From Microbacterium sp. BK668 (GTDB lineage Bacteria; Actinomycetota; Actinomycetes; Actinomycetales; Microbacteriaceae): 64,000 bases of DNA. Below the pieces are notes generated by a model that was given only the letters and a program-made list of their open reading frames with translations, did no database searches and had not been told where the DNA came from. A program made the position numbers and the translations under genes. The number at the start of each line of letters is the position of its first letter. Positions within the stretch are counted from its first letter, which is position 1. This document shows positions 48,118-57,463 of the stretch, in pieces. The stretch is taken from positions 1,860,001 through 1,924,000 of the forward strand of contig NZ_SNWG01000001.1 in the NCBI RefSeq assembly GCF_004362195.1. Reading direction: 5' to 3'.

Positions 48118-51100
48118 TGGGCTTCAACAACCCCTCGGTGCCGTGGTCCGAGATCGAGCGCGTCCTCAGCGACCGGCGCCGCCCCCGCAACATCCCGGCC
48201 GGCGCCGACGGCGGCGACAGCCCCGCGTGGTCGCACAAGCGCGGGAAGTACGTCGCGCCCGAGATCGAGCGCCCGTCCGACGTCGTGCCGTACGCCGAGC
48301 TGCACGCGCACTCGACGTACTCGTTCCTCGACGGCGCCTCGTCGCCCGAAGAGCTCGCCGAAGAGGCCGAGCGCCTCGGCCTGCACGCCCTCGCGATCAC
48401 CGATCACGACGGCTTCTATGGCATCGTCCGCTTCGCCGAGGCGGCCGAGGCGCTGCAGATCAAGACCGTGTTCGGCGCCGAGCTCTCCCTCGGACACGAG
48501 AACCACCAAGCGACCCCCGAGCGCAGGGGCGAGCCCGACCCCGAGGGCACCCATCTGCTCGTGCTCGCGCGCGGAGAGGAGGGGTACCACCGCCTCGCGG
48601 CGGCGCTCACACACGCGCAGCTGCAAGGGGCCGAGAAAGGACGGCCCCTCTACGACCTCGACGAGCTCTCGATGCAGGCGGGGGAGCAGTGGGCCGTGCT
48701 CACGGGGTGTCGCAAAGGCACGGTGCGCCGCGCCCTCGCGGTCGACGGACCTTCCGGTGCCGAACGCGAGCTCGACCGGCTCGTCGCCCTGTTCGGGAGG
48801 GAGTCCGTGCACGTCGAGCTCATCGACCACGGCAATCCGCTGGACTCCCGCGACAACGACCTGCTCGCCGCGCTCGCCGCCGACCGCGGGCTTCCGCTTC
48901 TCGCGACGAACAACGTCCACTACGCCGCCCCCGAGCGTGAGCACCTCGCCGCCGCCGTCGCCGCCGTGCGCGCGAACCGGGGGCTCGACGAGCTCGACGG
49001 CTGGCTTCCCGCCCACGCCGGCGCGCACCTGCGGTCGGGGGCCGAGATGGCCGAGCGCTTCGCGCGCTACCCCGGCGCCGTCGCCCGCACGGTGACCCTC
49101 GCCGACGAGCTCGCGTTCCCGCTCCGCCGTGCCAAGCCGGCCCTGCCGAAGCAGAAGGTCCCCGAGGGGCACACCCCGATGTCATGGCTGCGGCACCTCG
49201 TGTGGGAGGCGGCGCCCCGCAAGTACCCCGACCTCACCGCCGACCAGGCTCAGCGCATCGAGAAGGAGCTCGGGGTCATCGAGATGAAGGACTTCCCCGG
49301 CTACTTCCTGATCGTCTACGGCATCGTGGCGGAGGCGCGGCGCCGAGGCATCCTGTGCCAAGGGCGCGGCTCCGCCGCCAACAGCGCCGTCTGCTACCTG
49401 CTCGACATCACGGCGGTCGACTCGATCGCCTACGACCTGCCCTTCGAGCGTTTCCTGTCGTCGCTGCGCGACGAAGAGCCCGACATCGACGTCGACTTCG
49501 ACTCCGATCGCCGCGAAGAGATCATCCAGTGGGTCTACGCGGAGTACGGGCGCGAGCGGGCGGCACAGGTCGCGAACGTCATCCAGTACCGGCCCAAGAA
49601 CGCCGTGCGCGACATGGCGAAGGCCCTCGGGCACTCGGCGGGGCAGCAGGATGCCTGGTCCAAACAGGTCGAGCGCTGGGGCGCCATCCTCGAGACGGGG
49701 GCCGATCACGACATCCCCGATCAGGTCATCGAGTACGCGTCCGAGCTGCTGAAGGCCCCGCGGCACCTCGGCATCCACTCGGGCGGGATGGTGCTGACCG
49801 ACCGGCCCGTCGGCGAGGTCGTGCCCATCGAGCACGCGCGCATGGAGAACCGCACGGTCATCCAGTGGGACAAGGATGACGCGGCCTGGATGGGCCTGGT
49901 CAAGTTCGACCTGCTGGGGCTCGGCATGCTCGCCGCGCTGCAGTACTGCTTCGACATGATCCGCGAGTCGACGGGGGAGGAGTGGGAGCTCGCGACGATC
50001 CCCAAGGAGGAGAAGGCGGTCTACGACATGCTGTGCCGCGCGGATTCGATCGGGGTCTTCCAGGTCGAGTCGCGCGCGCAGATGGGTCTGCTGCCGCGTC
50101 TGCAGCCGCGACGGTTCTACGACCTCGTCGTGCAGATCGCGCTCATCCGCCCCGGTCCCATCCAGGGCGGCGCCGTGCACCCGTTCGTCCGGCGCAAGCT
50201 CGGGCGCGAGCCCATCACATATGCCCATCCGAACCTCGAACCCGTGCTCGAGCGCACGCTCGGCATCCCGGTGTTCCAGGAGCAGCTCATGCAGATGGCG
50301 GTCGCCGTCGGCGGGGTCAGCGGCGAGGATGCCGATCTGCTGCGGCGGGCGATGGGCTCGAAGCGGGGCATCGAGCGCATCGATTCGCTGAAGACGAAGC
50401 TGTACGAGGGGATGGCGCGCAACGGCCTGGTGGGTCAGGAAGCCGACGACATCTACTCGAAGATCCAGGCGTTCGCCAACTTCGGCTTTGCGGAGTCGCA
50501 CTCGCTGTCGTTCGGCCTGCTCGTCTACGCGAGTTCGTGGATCAAGCTGCACTATCCCGGAGCGTTCCTCGCGGGGCTGCTGCGCGCCCAGCCCATGGGG
50601 TTCTACTCGCCCGCGACGCTGACCGCCGACGCGCGGCGCCACGGCGTCGAGGTGCTGCGCCCCGACCTGCTGCGGTCGGGTGCCGAGGCGACCCTCGAAC
50701 CGGCCTCCAACCCCCCGGTCGTTGAGCGAAGCGGCGAAGCCGCGAAGACGAAACGCGCCGAACCCTCCCCGGTCGTTGAGCACAGCGCAACTGAGGAGAT
50801 TCGCAGTTCTGAGGACGTCTTGGGGTCGAGCGATCCTCAGAAGTGCGAATCTCCTCAGAAGCGGCTCGGCCCCACCGGCCTTGACAGCTGCATCGAGCGC
50901 AACCAGCCGCCCGTCGGAGACTTCGACCCCTCCGAGCCCGACGAGTACGAGGCTCACCGCCGCGACGGACACTTCGCCGTGCGGCTCGGGCTCGCCGGCG
51001 TGAAGGGGATCGGCTCGGCCGTCGCCGAGCGCATCGTGGCCGAGCGCGAGAGCGGCGGCGACTACCGCGACCTCCGCGACCTCGTGCGGCGCACGGGGGT

Positions 51101-51677
51101 GACGGCGGTGCAGCTCGAGTCGCTCGCGACGGCGGGGGCATTCGAGTGCCTGGGCCTCACGCGGCGCGAGGCGATCTGGCTCGCCGGGTCCGCCGCCGAA
51201 GACCGGGCGGAGTACCTGCCGGACTCGCTCGTCGCGGTGCAGCCCCCGCTCTTCGCCGACCCCACGAGCTACGAGCTCCTCGCCGCCGACCTGTGGGCGA
51301 CCGGGGTGTCGACCGACGACCACCCCATGACGCACTACCGCTCGGCCCTGGACGCGCGCGGAGTCCTCACCTCGAGCGAGCTCCGGTCGCACGAGTCGGG
51401 CAGGCGCGTCGAGGTCGCGGGACTGGTGACCCACCGGCAGCGGCCGGCCACGGCATCCGGAGTCACCTTCATCAATCTCGAGGACGAGCACGGCCTCGTC
51501 AACATCGTCTGCTCGGTGGGGGTCTGGAACCGCTATCGCCGGGTGGTGCGCGATTCGCCGGCTCTCATCGTGCGAGGGATGCTGGAGCGCTCGGTTGAAG
51601 GAGTGACGAACCTCCTCGCCGACAGGTTCGAGGACCTGCGGGTGGGGGTGCACCATCTGTCGCGCGACTTCCGGTGA
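48117..51677 (+). CDS. dnaE2: Error-prone DNA polymerase DnaE2/ImuC with repeat insertion
   Basis: A 1186-residue C-family polymerase alpha subunit used in SOS translesion synthesis. The PHP domain (YAELHAHSTYSFLDG, ITDHDGFYG) is at 59-110, the catalytic Asp motif PDIDVDFDSDRR near 455-465, and fingers/thumb, HhH (GLAGVKGIGSAVAERIV) and OB-fold (EVAGLVTHRQRPATASGVTF) follow. It is about 60-100 residues longer than usual because residues about 862-922 come from inserted repeats (VVERSGEAAKTKRAEP, VVEHSATEEIRSSED). The insertion falls just after the polymerase core, before HhH, a place likely to be a surface loop. Start ATG overlaps the preceding stop. Confidence 0.93.
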   Translation: MGFNNPSVPWSEIERVLSDRRRPRNIPAGADGGDSPAWSHKRGKYVAPEIERPSDVVPYAELHAHSTYSFLDGASSPEELAEEAERLGLHALAITDHDGFYGIVRFAEAAEALQIKTVFGAELSLGHENHQATPERRGEPDPEGTHLLVLARGEEGYHRLAAALTHAQLQGAEKGRPLYDLDELSMQAGEQWAVLTGCRKGTVRRALAVDGPSGAERELDRLVALFGRESVHVELIDHGNPLDSRDNDLLAALAADRGLPLLATNNVHYAAPEREHLAAAVAAVRANRGLDELDGWLPAHAGAHLRSGAEMAERFARYPGAVARTVTLADELAFPLRRAKPALPKQKVPEGHTPMSWLRHLVWEAAPRKYPDLTADQAQRIEKELGVIEMKDFPGYFLIVYGIVAEARRRGILCQGRGSAANSAVCYLLDITAVDSIAYDLPFERFLSSLRDEEPDIDVDFDSDRREEIIQWVYAEYGRERAAQVANVIQYRPKNAVRDMAKALGHSAGQQDAWSKQVERWGAILETGADHDIPDQVIEYASELLKAPRHLGIHSGGMVLTDRPVGEVVPIEHARMENRTVIQWDKDDAAWMGLVKFDLLGLGMLAALQYCFDMIRESTGEEWELATIPKEEKAVYDMLCRADSIGVFQVESRAQMGLLPRLQPRRFYDLVVQIALIRPGPIQGGAVHPFVRRKLGREPITYAHPNLEPVLERTLGIPVFQEQLMQMAVAVGGVSGEDADLLRRAMGSKRGIERIDSLKTKLYEGMARNGLVGQEADDIYSKIQAFANFGFAESHSLSFGLLVYASSWIKLHYPGAFLAGLLRAQPMGFYSPATLTADARRHGVEVLRPDLLRSGAEATLEPASNPPVVERSGEAAKTKRAEPSPVVEHSATEEIRSSEDVLGSSDPQKCESPQKRLGPTGLDSCIERNQPPVGDFDPSEPDEYEAHRRDGHFAVRLGLAGVKGIGSAVAERIVAERESGGDYRDLRDLVRRTGVTAVQLESLATAGAFECLGLTRREAIWLAGSAAEDRAEYLPDSLVAVQPPLFADPTSYELLAADLWATGVSTDDHPMTHYRSALDARGVLTSSELRSHESGRRVEVAGLVTHRQRPATASGVTFINLEDEHGLVNIVCSVGVWNRYRRVVRDSPALIVRGMLERSVEGVTNLLADRFEDLRVGVHHLSRDFR
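50711..50858 (+). repeat. In-frame repeat and hairpin insertion inside dnaE2
   Basis: Two 54-bp-family units have cores at 50717 and 50771 (54 bp apart). They are followed by a 25-bp-arm inverted repeat (50791-50815 and 50834-50858, one mismatch, 18-bp centre). All is read through in the dnaE2 frame. Confidence 0.9.
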
Positions 51678-51700
51678 TCCCCGAGGCGTAGCCTCGCAGG

Positions 51701-52258
51701 GTGACCGAACAGCAGCCTTACGACGTCGTCCAGCAATTCGACTCGTGGGAGCTCCGCAGCTATCCGTCCCATGTCGTCGCCGAGACCGTCGTCCGCGGCG
51801 CCTCGTTCGAGGATGCGGGCAACCGGGCCTTCCGCTCGCTCGCCGGCTACATCGGCGGCGAGAACGTCGGCCGCCGGTCGATCGCGATGACGGCGCCAGT
51901 CGTGCAGTCACCGGAGAAGATCGCGATGACGGCGCCGGTGCTTCAGCAGAAGGAGGGCGAGGGCTTCGTCGTCGCCTTCGTGCTTCCCGCAGGGATCACC
52001 GAAGCGGATGCTCCGGTCCCGACCCACCCCGACGTCCGGCTGCGCACGGTTCCGGAGCAGCTCGTCGCCGCACTTCGGTTCCCGGGCCGCTGGACGCGGA
52101 GCTCGTGGGAACGCCATCGCGACGATCTGCTGGCCGACGTCCGCGCCGCCGGACTGATCGTGCAGGGCGAGCCCCGCTTCGCCCGGTTCAACCCGCCGAT
52201 CACCCCGTCGTTCCTGCGCCACAACGAGGTTCTGGTCGACGTCGCGCGTTCTGCCTGA
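51701..52258 (+). CDS. SOUL-family heme-binding protein
   Basis: A 185-residue single SOUL domain (YDVVQQFDSWELRSYPSHVV, FRSLAGYIGGEN, IAMTAPVVQSPEKIAMTAPV). The duplicated AMTAPV is a hallmark. SOUL proteins bind heme or other hydrophobic ligands; bacterial roles are unclear. GTG at 51701, 23 bp after dnaE2; it may be read from the SOS operon, but no overlap shows coupling. Confidence 0.92.
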   Translation: MTEQQPYDVVQQFDSWELRSYPSHVVAETVVRGASFEDAGNRAFRSLAGYIGGENVGRRSIAMTAPVVQSPEKIAMTAPVLQQKEGEGFVVAFVLPAGITEADAPVPTHPDVRLRTVPEQLVAALRFPGRWTRSSWERHRDDLLADVRAAGLIVQGEPRFARFNPPITPSFLRHNEVLVDVARSA

Positions 52259-52332
52259 CGTGTCCGGCTCGCCGGGTGTGAGCGGGCCGGCGCGCGGTGC
52301 CGCCGGCTGGAGCGGAACGGAGCCTGACAGAG

Positions 52333-52366
52333 CGCGGGCCCCGGCGCATCGCACCCGGGGCCCGCG
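52333..52366. terminator. Bidirectional hairpin terminator
   Basis: A 12-bp perfect stem CGCGGGCCCCGG / CCGGGGCCCGCG with a 10-base loop between the convergent SOUL and HesB-like genes. Confidence 0.8.
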
Positions 52367-52378
52367 AGAAGCACAGCG

Positions 52379-52660
52379 TCAGCTCTGCGGCGCGAGCTCG
52401 AAGCTCACCCGACCGTCCTGCGTGAACTGAGCGTCGAGCACCTGTCCGTCGAGGGCCGCCGCAGCGGTCGTGTCGAGGAAGACGCGGGCGCCGTCCGCGT
52501 CGACGACCGTGTCGGTCGCCTCGGGAGCGGGCGCGATGGTGAGCGCGAAGCCGACGGTCTCGCCGTCGTCGCTGATGCGCACTCCGCCGTCGGCGGCGTC
52601 GGGAATCCGGGCCACGATCGTCTTGACAGCCTCGGCTGCGGTGTCGGTCATCGTGAGCAT
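52379..52660 (-). CDS. HesB/IscA-like protein lacking the cluster cysteines
   Basis: A 93-residue protein with the HesB core (GGVRISDDGETVGFALTIAP, DTVVDADGARVFLDTTAAAALDGQVLDA). The three Cys that bind Fe-S in true IscA proteins are absent; the sequence has none. It is therefore probably not a cluster carrier, although commonly annotated so. ATG at 52660. Upstream 247 bp hold the divergent promoter region of the MFS gene. Confidence 0.85.
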   Translation of the reverse strand: MLTMTDTAAEAVKTIVARIPDAADGGVRISDDGETVGFALTIAPAPEATDTVVDADGARVFLDTTAAAALDGQVLDAQFTQDGRVSFELAPQS

Positions 52661-52907
52661 GATCGTCCTTTCCGTTGCTTCGGTTGGAGCATCGAGTCCG
52701 CCACGATTCCGAGAATCCGGCCGGGGTGCAACGAAATGGAGGTGCTTCGGAGGCTTCTCACACCGGGAGCACACCGGGGCGAAGCATCCATTCGCTGTCA
52801 TCTCGGCCGCGCAGTCGTCCGCCCCTCCCGCCGATCTGCGGGTTTACGATGAGCCGAGACTGACGACGCGGGAGTCGCCGAGCCCAACGACCTCTTGGGG
52901 AGAATCC

Positions 52908-55070
52908 ATGTCGGACGTCGCCGCCTCACGCACCGGCGGTGCAGCGCGCACCGATCCCGTCATGACGCACCGGATGATCCTGTTCGTCATCTTCGGCCTG
53001 ATGGCGGGCATGTTCCTGTCAGCTCTCGACCAGACGATCGTCGGGACCGCCATCCGCACGATCGGCGACGACCTGCAGGGACTCAGTCAGCAGGCGTGGG
53101 TGACGACGGCATACCTGATCACATCGACGATCTCGACGCCGATCTACGGCAAGCTCTCCGACATCTTCGGCCGGCGGCCGCTCTTCATCTTCGCGATCGT
53201 GATCTTCATCATCGGGTCGATCCTCGCCTCCTTCTCCACCTCGATGACCGAGCTCGCCGCGTTCCGCGCCGTCCAGGGCCTCGGCGCCGGCGGACTCATG
53301 TCGATGCCGCTCGCGATCATGGGCGACATCCTCGCGCCCCGTGAACGTGCGAAGTACCAGGGCTACTTCCTCGCGGTGTTCGGGGTCTCGAGCCTCCTCG
53401 GCCCGCTGATCGGCGGCTCCTTCGCCGGCACCGACGAGATCCTGGGCATCGCGGGGTGGCGCTGGATCTTCCTCATCAACGTGCCGATCGGGCTCTTCGC
53501 GCTCGCGATCGTGCTCCGGTTCCTCCACATCCCGAAGCACCCCCGCCACTCCGTGCGGATCGACTGGTTCGGCGCCGCTTTCGTCATCATGGCCCTCGTG
53601 CCCCTGCTGCTCGTAGCCGAGCAGGGCCGCGAGTGGGGATGGACCTCGCCGATCGCCGTCCTCTGCTACGCGATCGGCGCGATCGGCATCGTGGCGTTCA
53701 TCATCACCGAGATCCGCATGAAGGATGACGCGCTCATCCCGCTCAAGCTCTTCCGTTCGCCGACCTTCTCGATGGCGACCGTCATCGGGGTCTTCGTCGG
53801 CTTCGGCATGTTCGGGGCGATGCTGACGATTCCGCTCTACCTGCAGCTCGTGCTCGGCTCGACGCCCACCGAGAGCGGCCTGCAGATGCTGCCGATGATC
53901 CTCGGCCTCATGATCGCATCGATCGGGAGCGGCCAGATCATCGCGCGCACCGGGCGCTACCGGATGTTCCCGATCCTCGGCACCGCACTCATGACCGCCG
54001 CATTCTGGTGGCTCACGCATCTGCAGTACGACGGCTCGTACTGGTTCATGGCCGGCGCGATGCTCCTCCTCGGGCTCGGCCTCGGTCAGCTCATGCAGAC
54101 CCTGACGATCGCGAGCCAGAACTCCGTCGGCCTGCGCGACATGGGGGTCGCCACGAGCTCCTCGACGTTCTTCCGCCAGATCGGCGGAACCCTCGGGACG
54201 GCGGTGCTGCTCTCGCTCATGTTCGGTGTGATGCCGGCCAACATCCAGACCTCTTTCGCCGACGAAGACACGCTCACGTCGGCCCTCGACGCCGCCCTCG
54301 ATCCCGACATCGCGGACGATCCGGCCAATGCCGCGATCATGGAGCGGATCTACGCCCCGATCATCAGCGGGATCACCGAGGCGACGACGGCTCAGATCCA
54401 GGCGGGGCTCTCCGAAGCGACCTTCGCCGCGACTCAGAACATCGCTGAGCAGGTAGCTGCCGGCACCATCCCGCCCGAGGCGCAGGAGGCCGCGACGGCC
54501 CAGGCCGTCGCCCAAGCCCAGCAGGCTGCTGTGCAGCAGATCCAGGAGCAGGTGCCGGTCGCCCGCATCGCCGACGACGGCACCGTGGGTCTCGACTTCT
54601 CCGACCCGGACCAGCGGGCCGCGTTCGTGGCATCCGTCGTCCCGACCCTTCAGGACCGCTTCGCCGACAGCGGCGGCGAGTCGGCGACGGACGACTCCGC
54701 GATCAACGACACCTCGTTCCTGCTCGGCGCCGCGCCGGCTCTCACGAAACCGATGCTCGTCGCCTTCAACGCGTCGGCGGTGACCGTGTACTGGGTCGCC
54801 ATGTGGGTCGTGCTCGTGGCCTTCGTTCTGTCGCTCTTCTTCCGCACCCCGCCCCTGCGCGACAAGTCCGCCTTGCAGGAGGCGGTCGACGAGCAGGCCG
54901 CCCTCGAGGCGCAGCGCGCGGCGAACGAGATGGGGGCGCTCGTCGAGCCGAACGCCTCGAGGACCGAAGAGCTCGCGGTGGTCGGCGCCGGTGGTCCGCC
55001 CCAGACCCGGCGCGAGGCCCGCGCAGCTCGGGAAGCGGCCGAGCGCGCGGACGGCGGCCCGGATTCCTGA
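52908..55070 (+). CDS. MDR-type MFS exporter, DHA2 family, 14 membrane helices
   Basis: A 720-residue proton-driven drug exporter. Motif A/D features are visible (LDQTIVGTAIRTIGDDLQ, YGKLSDIFGRRPLFI) and the DHA2 motif C-like GPLIGGSFAG. An insertion of about 190 residues rich in Ala, Gln and Asp (from about 445 to 640, DEDTLTSALDAALDPDIADD, AQAVAQAQQAAVQQIQEQ) lies between helices 13 and 14, on the extracytoplasmic side. A 70-residue cytoplasmic tail follows the last helix. ATG at 52908 with a weak GGGGAGA ribosome site. A TTTACGATG -10-like element occurs at about 52843. Confidence 0.9.
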   Translation: MSDVAASRTGGAARTDPVMTHRMILFVIFGLMAGMFLSALDQTIVGTAIRTIGDDLQGLSQQAWVTTAYLITSTISTPIYGKLSDIFGRRPLFIFAIVIFIIGSILASFSTSMTELAAFRAVQGLGAGGLMSMPLAIMGDILAPRERAKYQGYFLAVFGVSSLLGPLIGGSFAGTDEILGIAGWRWIFLINVPIGLFALAIVLRFLHIPKHPRHSVRIDWFGAAFVIMALVPLLLVAEQGREWGWTSPIAVLCYAIGAIGIVAFIITEIRMKDDALIPLKLFRSPTFSMATVIGVFVGFGMFGAMLTIPLYLQLVLGSTPTESGLQMLPMILGLMIASIGSGQIIARTGRYRMFPILGTALMTAAFWWLTHLQYDGSYWFMAGAMLLLGLGLGQLMQTLTIASQNSVGLRDMGVATSSSTFFRQIGGTLGTAVLLSLMFGVMPANIQTSFADEDTLTSALDAALDPDIADDPANAAIMERIYAPIISGITEATTAQIQAGLSEATFAATQNIAEQVAAGTIPPEAQEAATAQAVAQAQQAAVQQIQEQVPVARIADDGTVGLDFSDPDQRAAFVASVVPTLQDRFADSGGESATDDSAINDTSFLLGAAPALTKPMLVAFNASAVTVYWVAMWVVLVAFVLSLFFRTPPLRDKSALQEAVDEQAALEAQRAANEMGALVEPNASRTEELAVVGAGGPPQTRREARAAREAAERADGGPDS

Positions 55071-55119
55071 TCGCGAGGGGTGGATGCCGCGCCCCGCCGT
55101 GTGCGCCAGACTCTGAGGC

Positions 55120-56079
55120 GTGAGAGCCGCCGTCTACGACGCCTACGGTCCGCCGTCCCGCCTGCGGATCGCTCAGATCCCGGCGCCGACGCCGCGAGCG
55201 GGTCAGGTGCTCATCGAGGTCGTCGCGACCTCGATCAATCTGAGCGACTGGGAGGGACTGCACGGGAGTCCCGCGTACGCCCGGATCGGCGGGCTGCTCG
55301 CCCCGAGACGGCACGTCCTCGGCTCGGACATCGCCGGCCGCGTCGTCGCGGTGGCGCCCGACGTCTCTTCGTTCCGCGTCGGTGACGAGGTCTACGGCGA
55401 CAACCTGCAGCTCATGGGCGGCTTCGCGGAGTACGCCGTCGCCCCGGCGTCGGCGCTCGTGCTCAAGCCGCGCGAGCTGACGTTCGTCGAGGCATCCACG
55501 ATCCCGCAGTCCGGCGCGATCGCGCTGCAGGCGGTCGCCCGCGGACGAACGGGGGAGCGGATGCTGCTCAACGGCGCCGGCGGCGGTGCGGGCTCGTTCG
55601 CGATCCAGGTCGCGAAAGCGGCCGGCCTGCACGTGACCGGCGTCGACAACGCCGCGAAGCTCGACTTCATGCGCGAGCTCGGGGCCGACGCGGTCTTGGA
55701 CTACCGCACCCAGGACTTCACGCGCACCGGCCCGTACGACCTCGTGATCGACCTCGTGGCGCACCGGTCGGTGTTCGCGCTGCGGCGCGCGCTCGCGCGC
55801 GGCGGCCGCTACTTCATGGTGGGGGGCACGGCGCGCACGATGGCGCGGCTGCTGACGGTCGGAACGGTCGTGGGTGCGGTGACGCGAACCCGGCTGGGGA
55901 TTCTGTTCGTGCGGGAGGGGCCGGCTCACTTCACGCCGCTCGCCGACTCGATCCTCGCCGGGGACATCCGAGTGCACGTCGACCGGGTCTTTCCGCTGGA
56001 GGAGATCCGCGACGCGCTCGCCTATCACGGTGAGGGCCATGCCCTCGGAAAAGTCGTCGTTCAGCTTCGGGACGAGTAG
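55120..56079 (+). CDS. Zinc-independent MDR oxidoreductase (quinone reductase-like)
   Basis: A 319-residue medium-chain dehydrogenase/reductase without zinc ligands. N-terminal GroES-like fold (VYDAYGPPSRLRIAQIPAPT), GSDIAGRVVAVAPDVSSFRVGDEV, and the cofactor loop LNGAGGGAGSFAIQVAKAAG (NADPH type). Probably reduces quinones or enones. Start GTG at 55120, 49 bp after the exporter. The last chromosomal backbone gene before tRNA-Arg. Confidence 0.88.
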   Translation: MRAAVYDAYGPPSRLRIAQIPAPTPRAGQVLIEVVATSINLSDWEGLHGSPAYARIGGLLAPRRHVLGSDIAGRVVAVAPDVSSFRVGDEVYGDNLQLMGGFAEYAVAPASALVLKPRELTFVEASTIPQSGAIALQAVARGRTGERMLLNGAGGGAGSFAIQVAKAAGLHVTGVDNAAKLDFMRELGADAVLDYRTQDFTRTGPYDLVIDLVAHRSVFALRRALARGGRYFMVGGTARTMARLLTVGTVVGAVTRTRLGILFVREGPAHFTPLADSILAGDIRVHVDRVFPLEEIRDALAYHGEGHALGKVVVQLRDE

Positions 56080-56128
56080 CCGCCTGGCGCGGGTCGTCTG
56101 AGTGCGCCGCCTAGAATGGATGCCGTCA

Positions 56129-56200
56129 GCCTCTGTAGCTCAATGGAAGAGCAGCTCCGTCCTAAGGAGAGGGTTGGGGGTTCGAGTCCCTCCAGGGGCA
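56129..56200 (+). tRNA. tRNA-Arg(CCU), island insertion site
   Basis: Acceptor GCCTCTG/CAGGGGC, D-arm GCTC-GAGC, anticodon loop GTCCTAA with anticodon CCT, T-loop TTCGAGT. CCA is not encoded (CAG follows the discriminator). The 3' half is the likely attachment core for the integrases downstream; no second copy of it was seen in the window. Confidence 0.93.
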
Positions 56201-56424
56201 CAGTCTCTTTTTCTCTCTGACCAGGTATTTCTTCTGTGGTCAGACCAGTCAGAGTGCGTTTTGGCCGCATTTTGGCCGCATTCGAGTTTGCTACGAGCCA
56301 AAACCGAGGCAGATTCGACGCCCTTCGCGGAGCGTCGTTCGACGCCTCAGAACGACGAAATCGAGCATTTCTGACGTCCTGAGCCTCGCCGAAAAGTTGA
56401 GCAGTCTGCTCTCCGGCGTTACGT

Positions 56425-56610
56425 CGGTCGGGCATAGCGGGTCTGCGGACCTGACGGCAGTGTTACCAGCGGCATCTGGTCGTTCACTCGCGTCGCGACC
56501 GCATCCCGATCTTCGTCGACGAGCTGGTGGGGGCAAGCAGGCCGAGCGCTTCCCGTGTGCCTTCGGCGTGCCGACTTCGTAGACGATCATCACCGCTTTC
56601 CTGGGGAATT
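56425..56610 (-). pseudogene. Tyrosine-integrase remnant with internal deletion
   Basis: On the minus strand a short piece equal to the middle of the downstream integrase (MMIVYEVGTPKAHGKRS versus AYEIHVGTPKTHEKRS) is joined to a piece equal to its C-terminus (MPLVTLPSGPQTRYARP versus MPLVALPSGPQTRYARP). The catalytic region between is deleted and the frame shifts. About 430 bp between tRNA-Arg and the next gene hold only this relic and short direct repeats (TTTTGGCCGCA twice near 56258-56281). Confidence 0.85.
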
Positions 56611-56629
56611 AGAGCTACGACGCAGCAGG

Positions 56630-57463
56630 TCACGCCACAGACACGTCGATAGCCTCCAAACCCGCTCGAAATGCCCCTACAATCTCGACTTGGCGATCTT
56701 GGCTCTTCGGTTGCACCGCCATGTGCGATGCAAACCTTAGGAGATCCGAGCCCGCGAATGCCAGCGCCAAGGCGTCAGCATTCGACGGGGCGAGGCTCGC
56801 GCGCACATCAGATCCGAGCAAGTGCGCCGCCGCGAGAGGCATGTCGAACTCATATCGCTCAGCAATGTTCAGCTGGTCGCCGTAGAGCCGGTCCTGCACC
56901 TCGGTCCAATCGTCATACCAGCGGAGAATGAGGCCAAAATCGATCGCGTCCTTGGGCTCGCCATAGACCGATCGGTCCACCCAGGCCCGAGCCTTTAGCG
57001 CCGCATAGCCGGCGGGCGTAGGGATCCTGATCCGATGGCCTGCGCCGGGGAGATCGATCAGCAGGGCCTGAGCGAACACGTCCTCGAAACCGAACACCAC
57101 GAGACCCTCCGTCCTTGTTGCGGGGCTCGATATCCCGCTTGGGTCTTCGATGGGTGAGCCGAATGGCATGACGTCGACGGGAACTCCCGAGATTAGGTAG
57201 CGAATGCCATTGCTACCAACACGACGAAAAGCACGTTCGACGCGCTCGAACGCGGCCCAGTCGGCTAGCGCGATTCCCAGATCGAGGTCTTGCGTCGCGG
57301 TGTTGGCGCTTGTCTGACCGAGTGCGCCGTGGAGCGCATCCCGGCAGCGGGCACCGACGAGCATGATGCAGCTCGGATCGATGTCGGCCAGCCTGACTAG
57401 GTCCTCGACGACCAGGCCGACGTCATCGAGCTGGCGCAGGTCACTGGGCGCGAAGGTCAGCAT
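56630..57463 (-). CDS. AbiEii-type nucleotidyltransferase toxin
   Basis: A 277-residue protein with a nucleotidyltransferase fold (CIMLVGARCRDALHG, then TQDLDLGIAL with the D-x-D metal pair, and VPVDVMPFG carrying the third Asp). In AbiE systems such enzymes are toxins that add nucleotides to tRNA or proteins. The upstream AbiEi-like gene overlaps its start by 23 bp, the classical order (antitoxin first). Sequence similarity to known AbiEii beyond the fold is not visible, so the family name is tentative. Confidence 0.7.
   Translation of the reverse strand: MLTFAPSDLRQLDDVGLVVEDLVRLADIDPSCIMLVGARCRDALHGALGQTSANTATQDLDLGIALADWAAFERVERAFRRVGSNGIRYLISGVPVDVMPFGSPIEDPSGISSPATRTEGLVVFGFEDVFAQALLIDLPGAGHRIRIPTPAGYAALKARAWVDRSVYGEPKDAIDFGLILRWYDDWTEVQDRLYGDQLNIAERYEFDMPLAAAHLLGSDVRASLAPSNADALALAFAGSDLLRFASHMAVQPKSQDRQVEIVGAFRAGLEAIDVSVA

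Noticed and set aside
49182..51911. A 909-codon frame antisense to dnaE2
   Set aside because: dnaE2 has clear domains. The antisense frame has no motif and is explained by GC-rich third positions.
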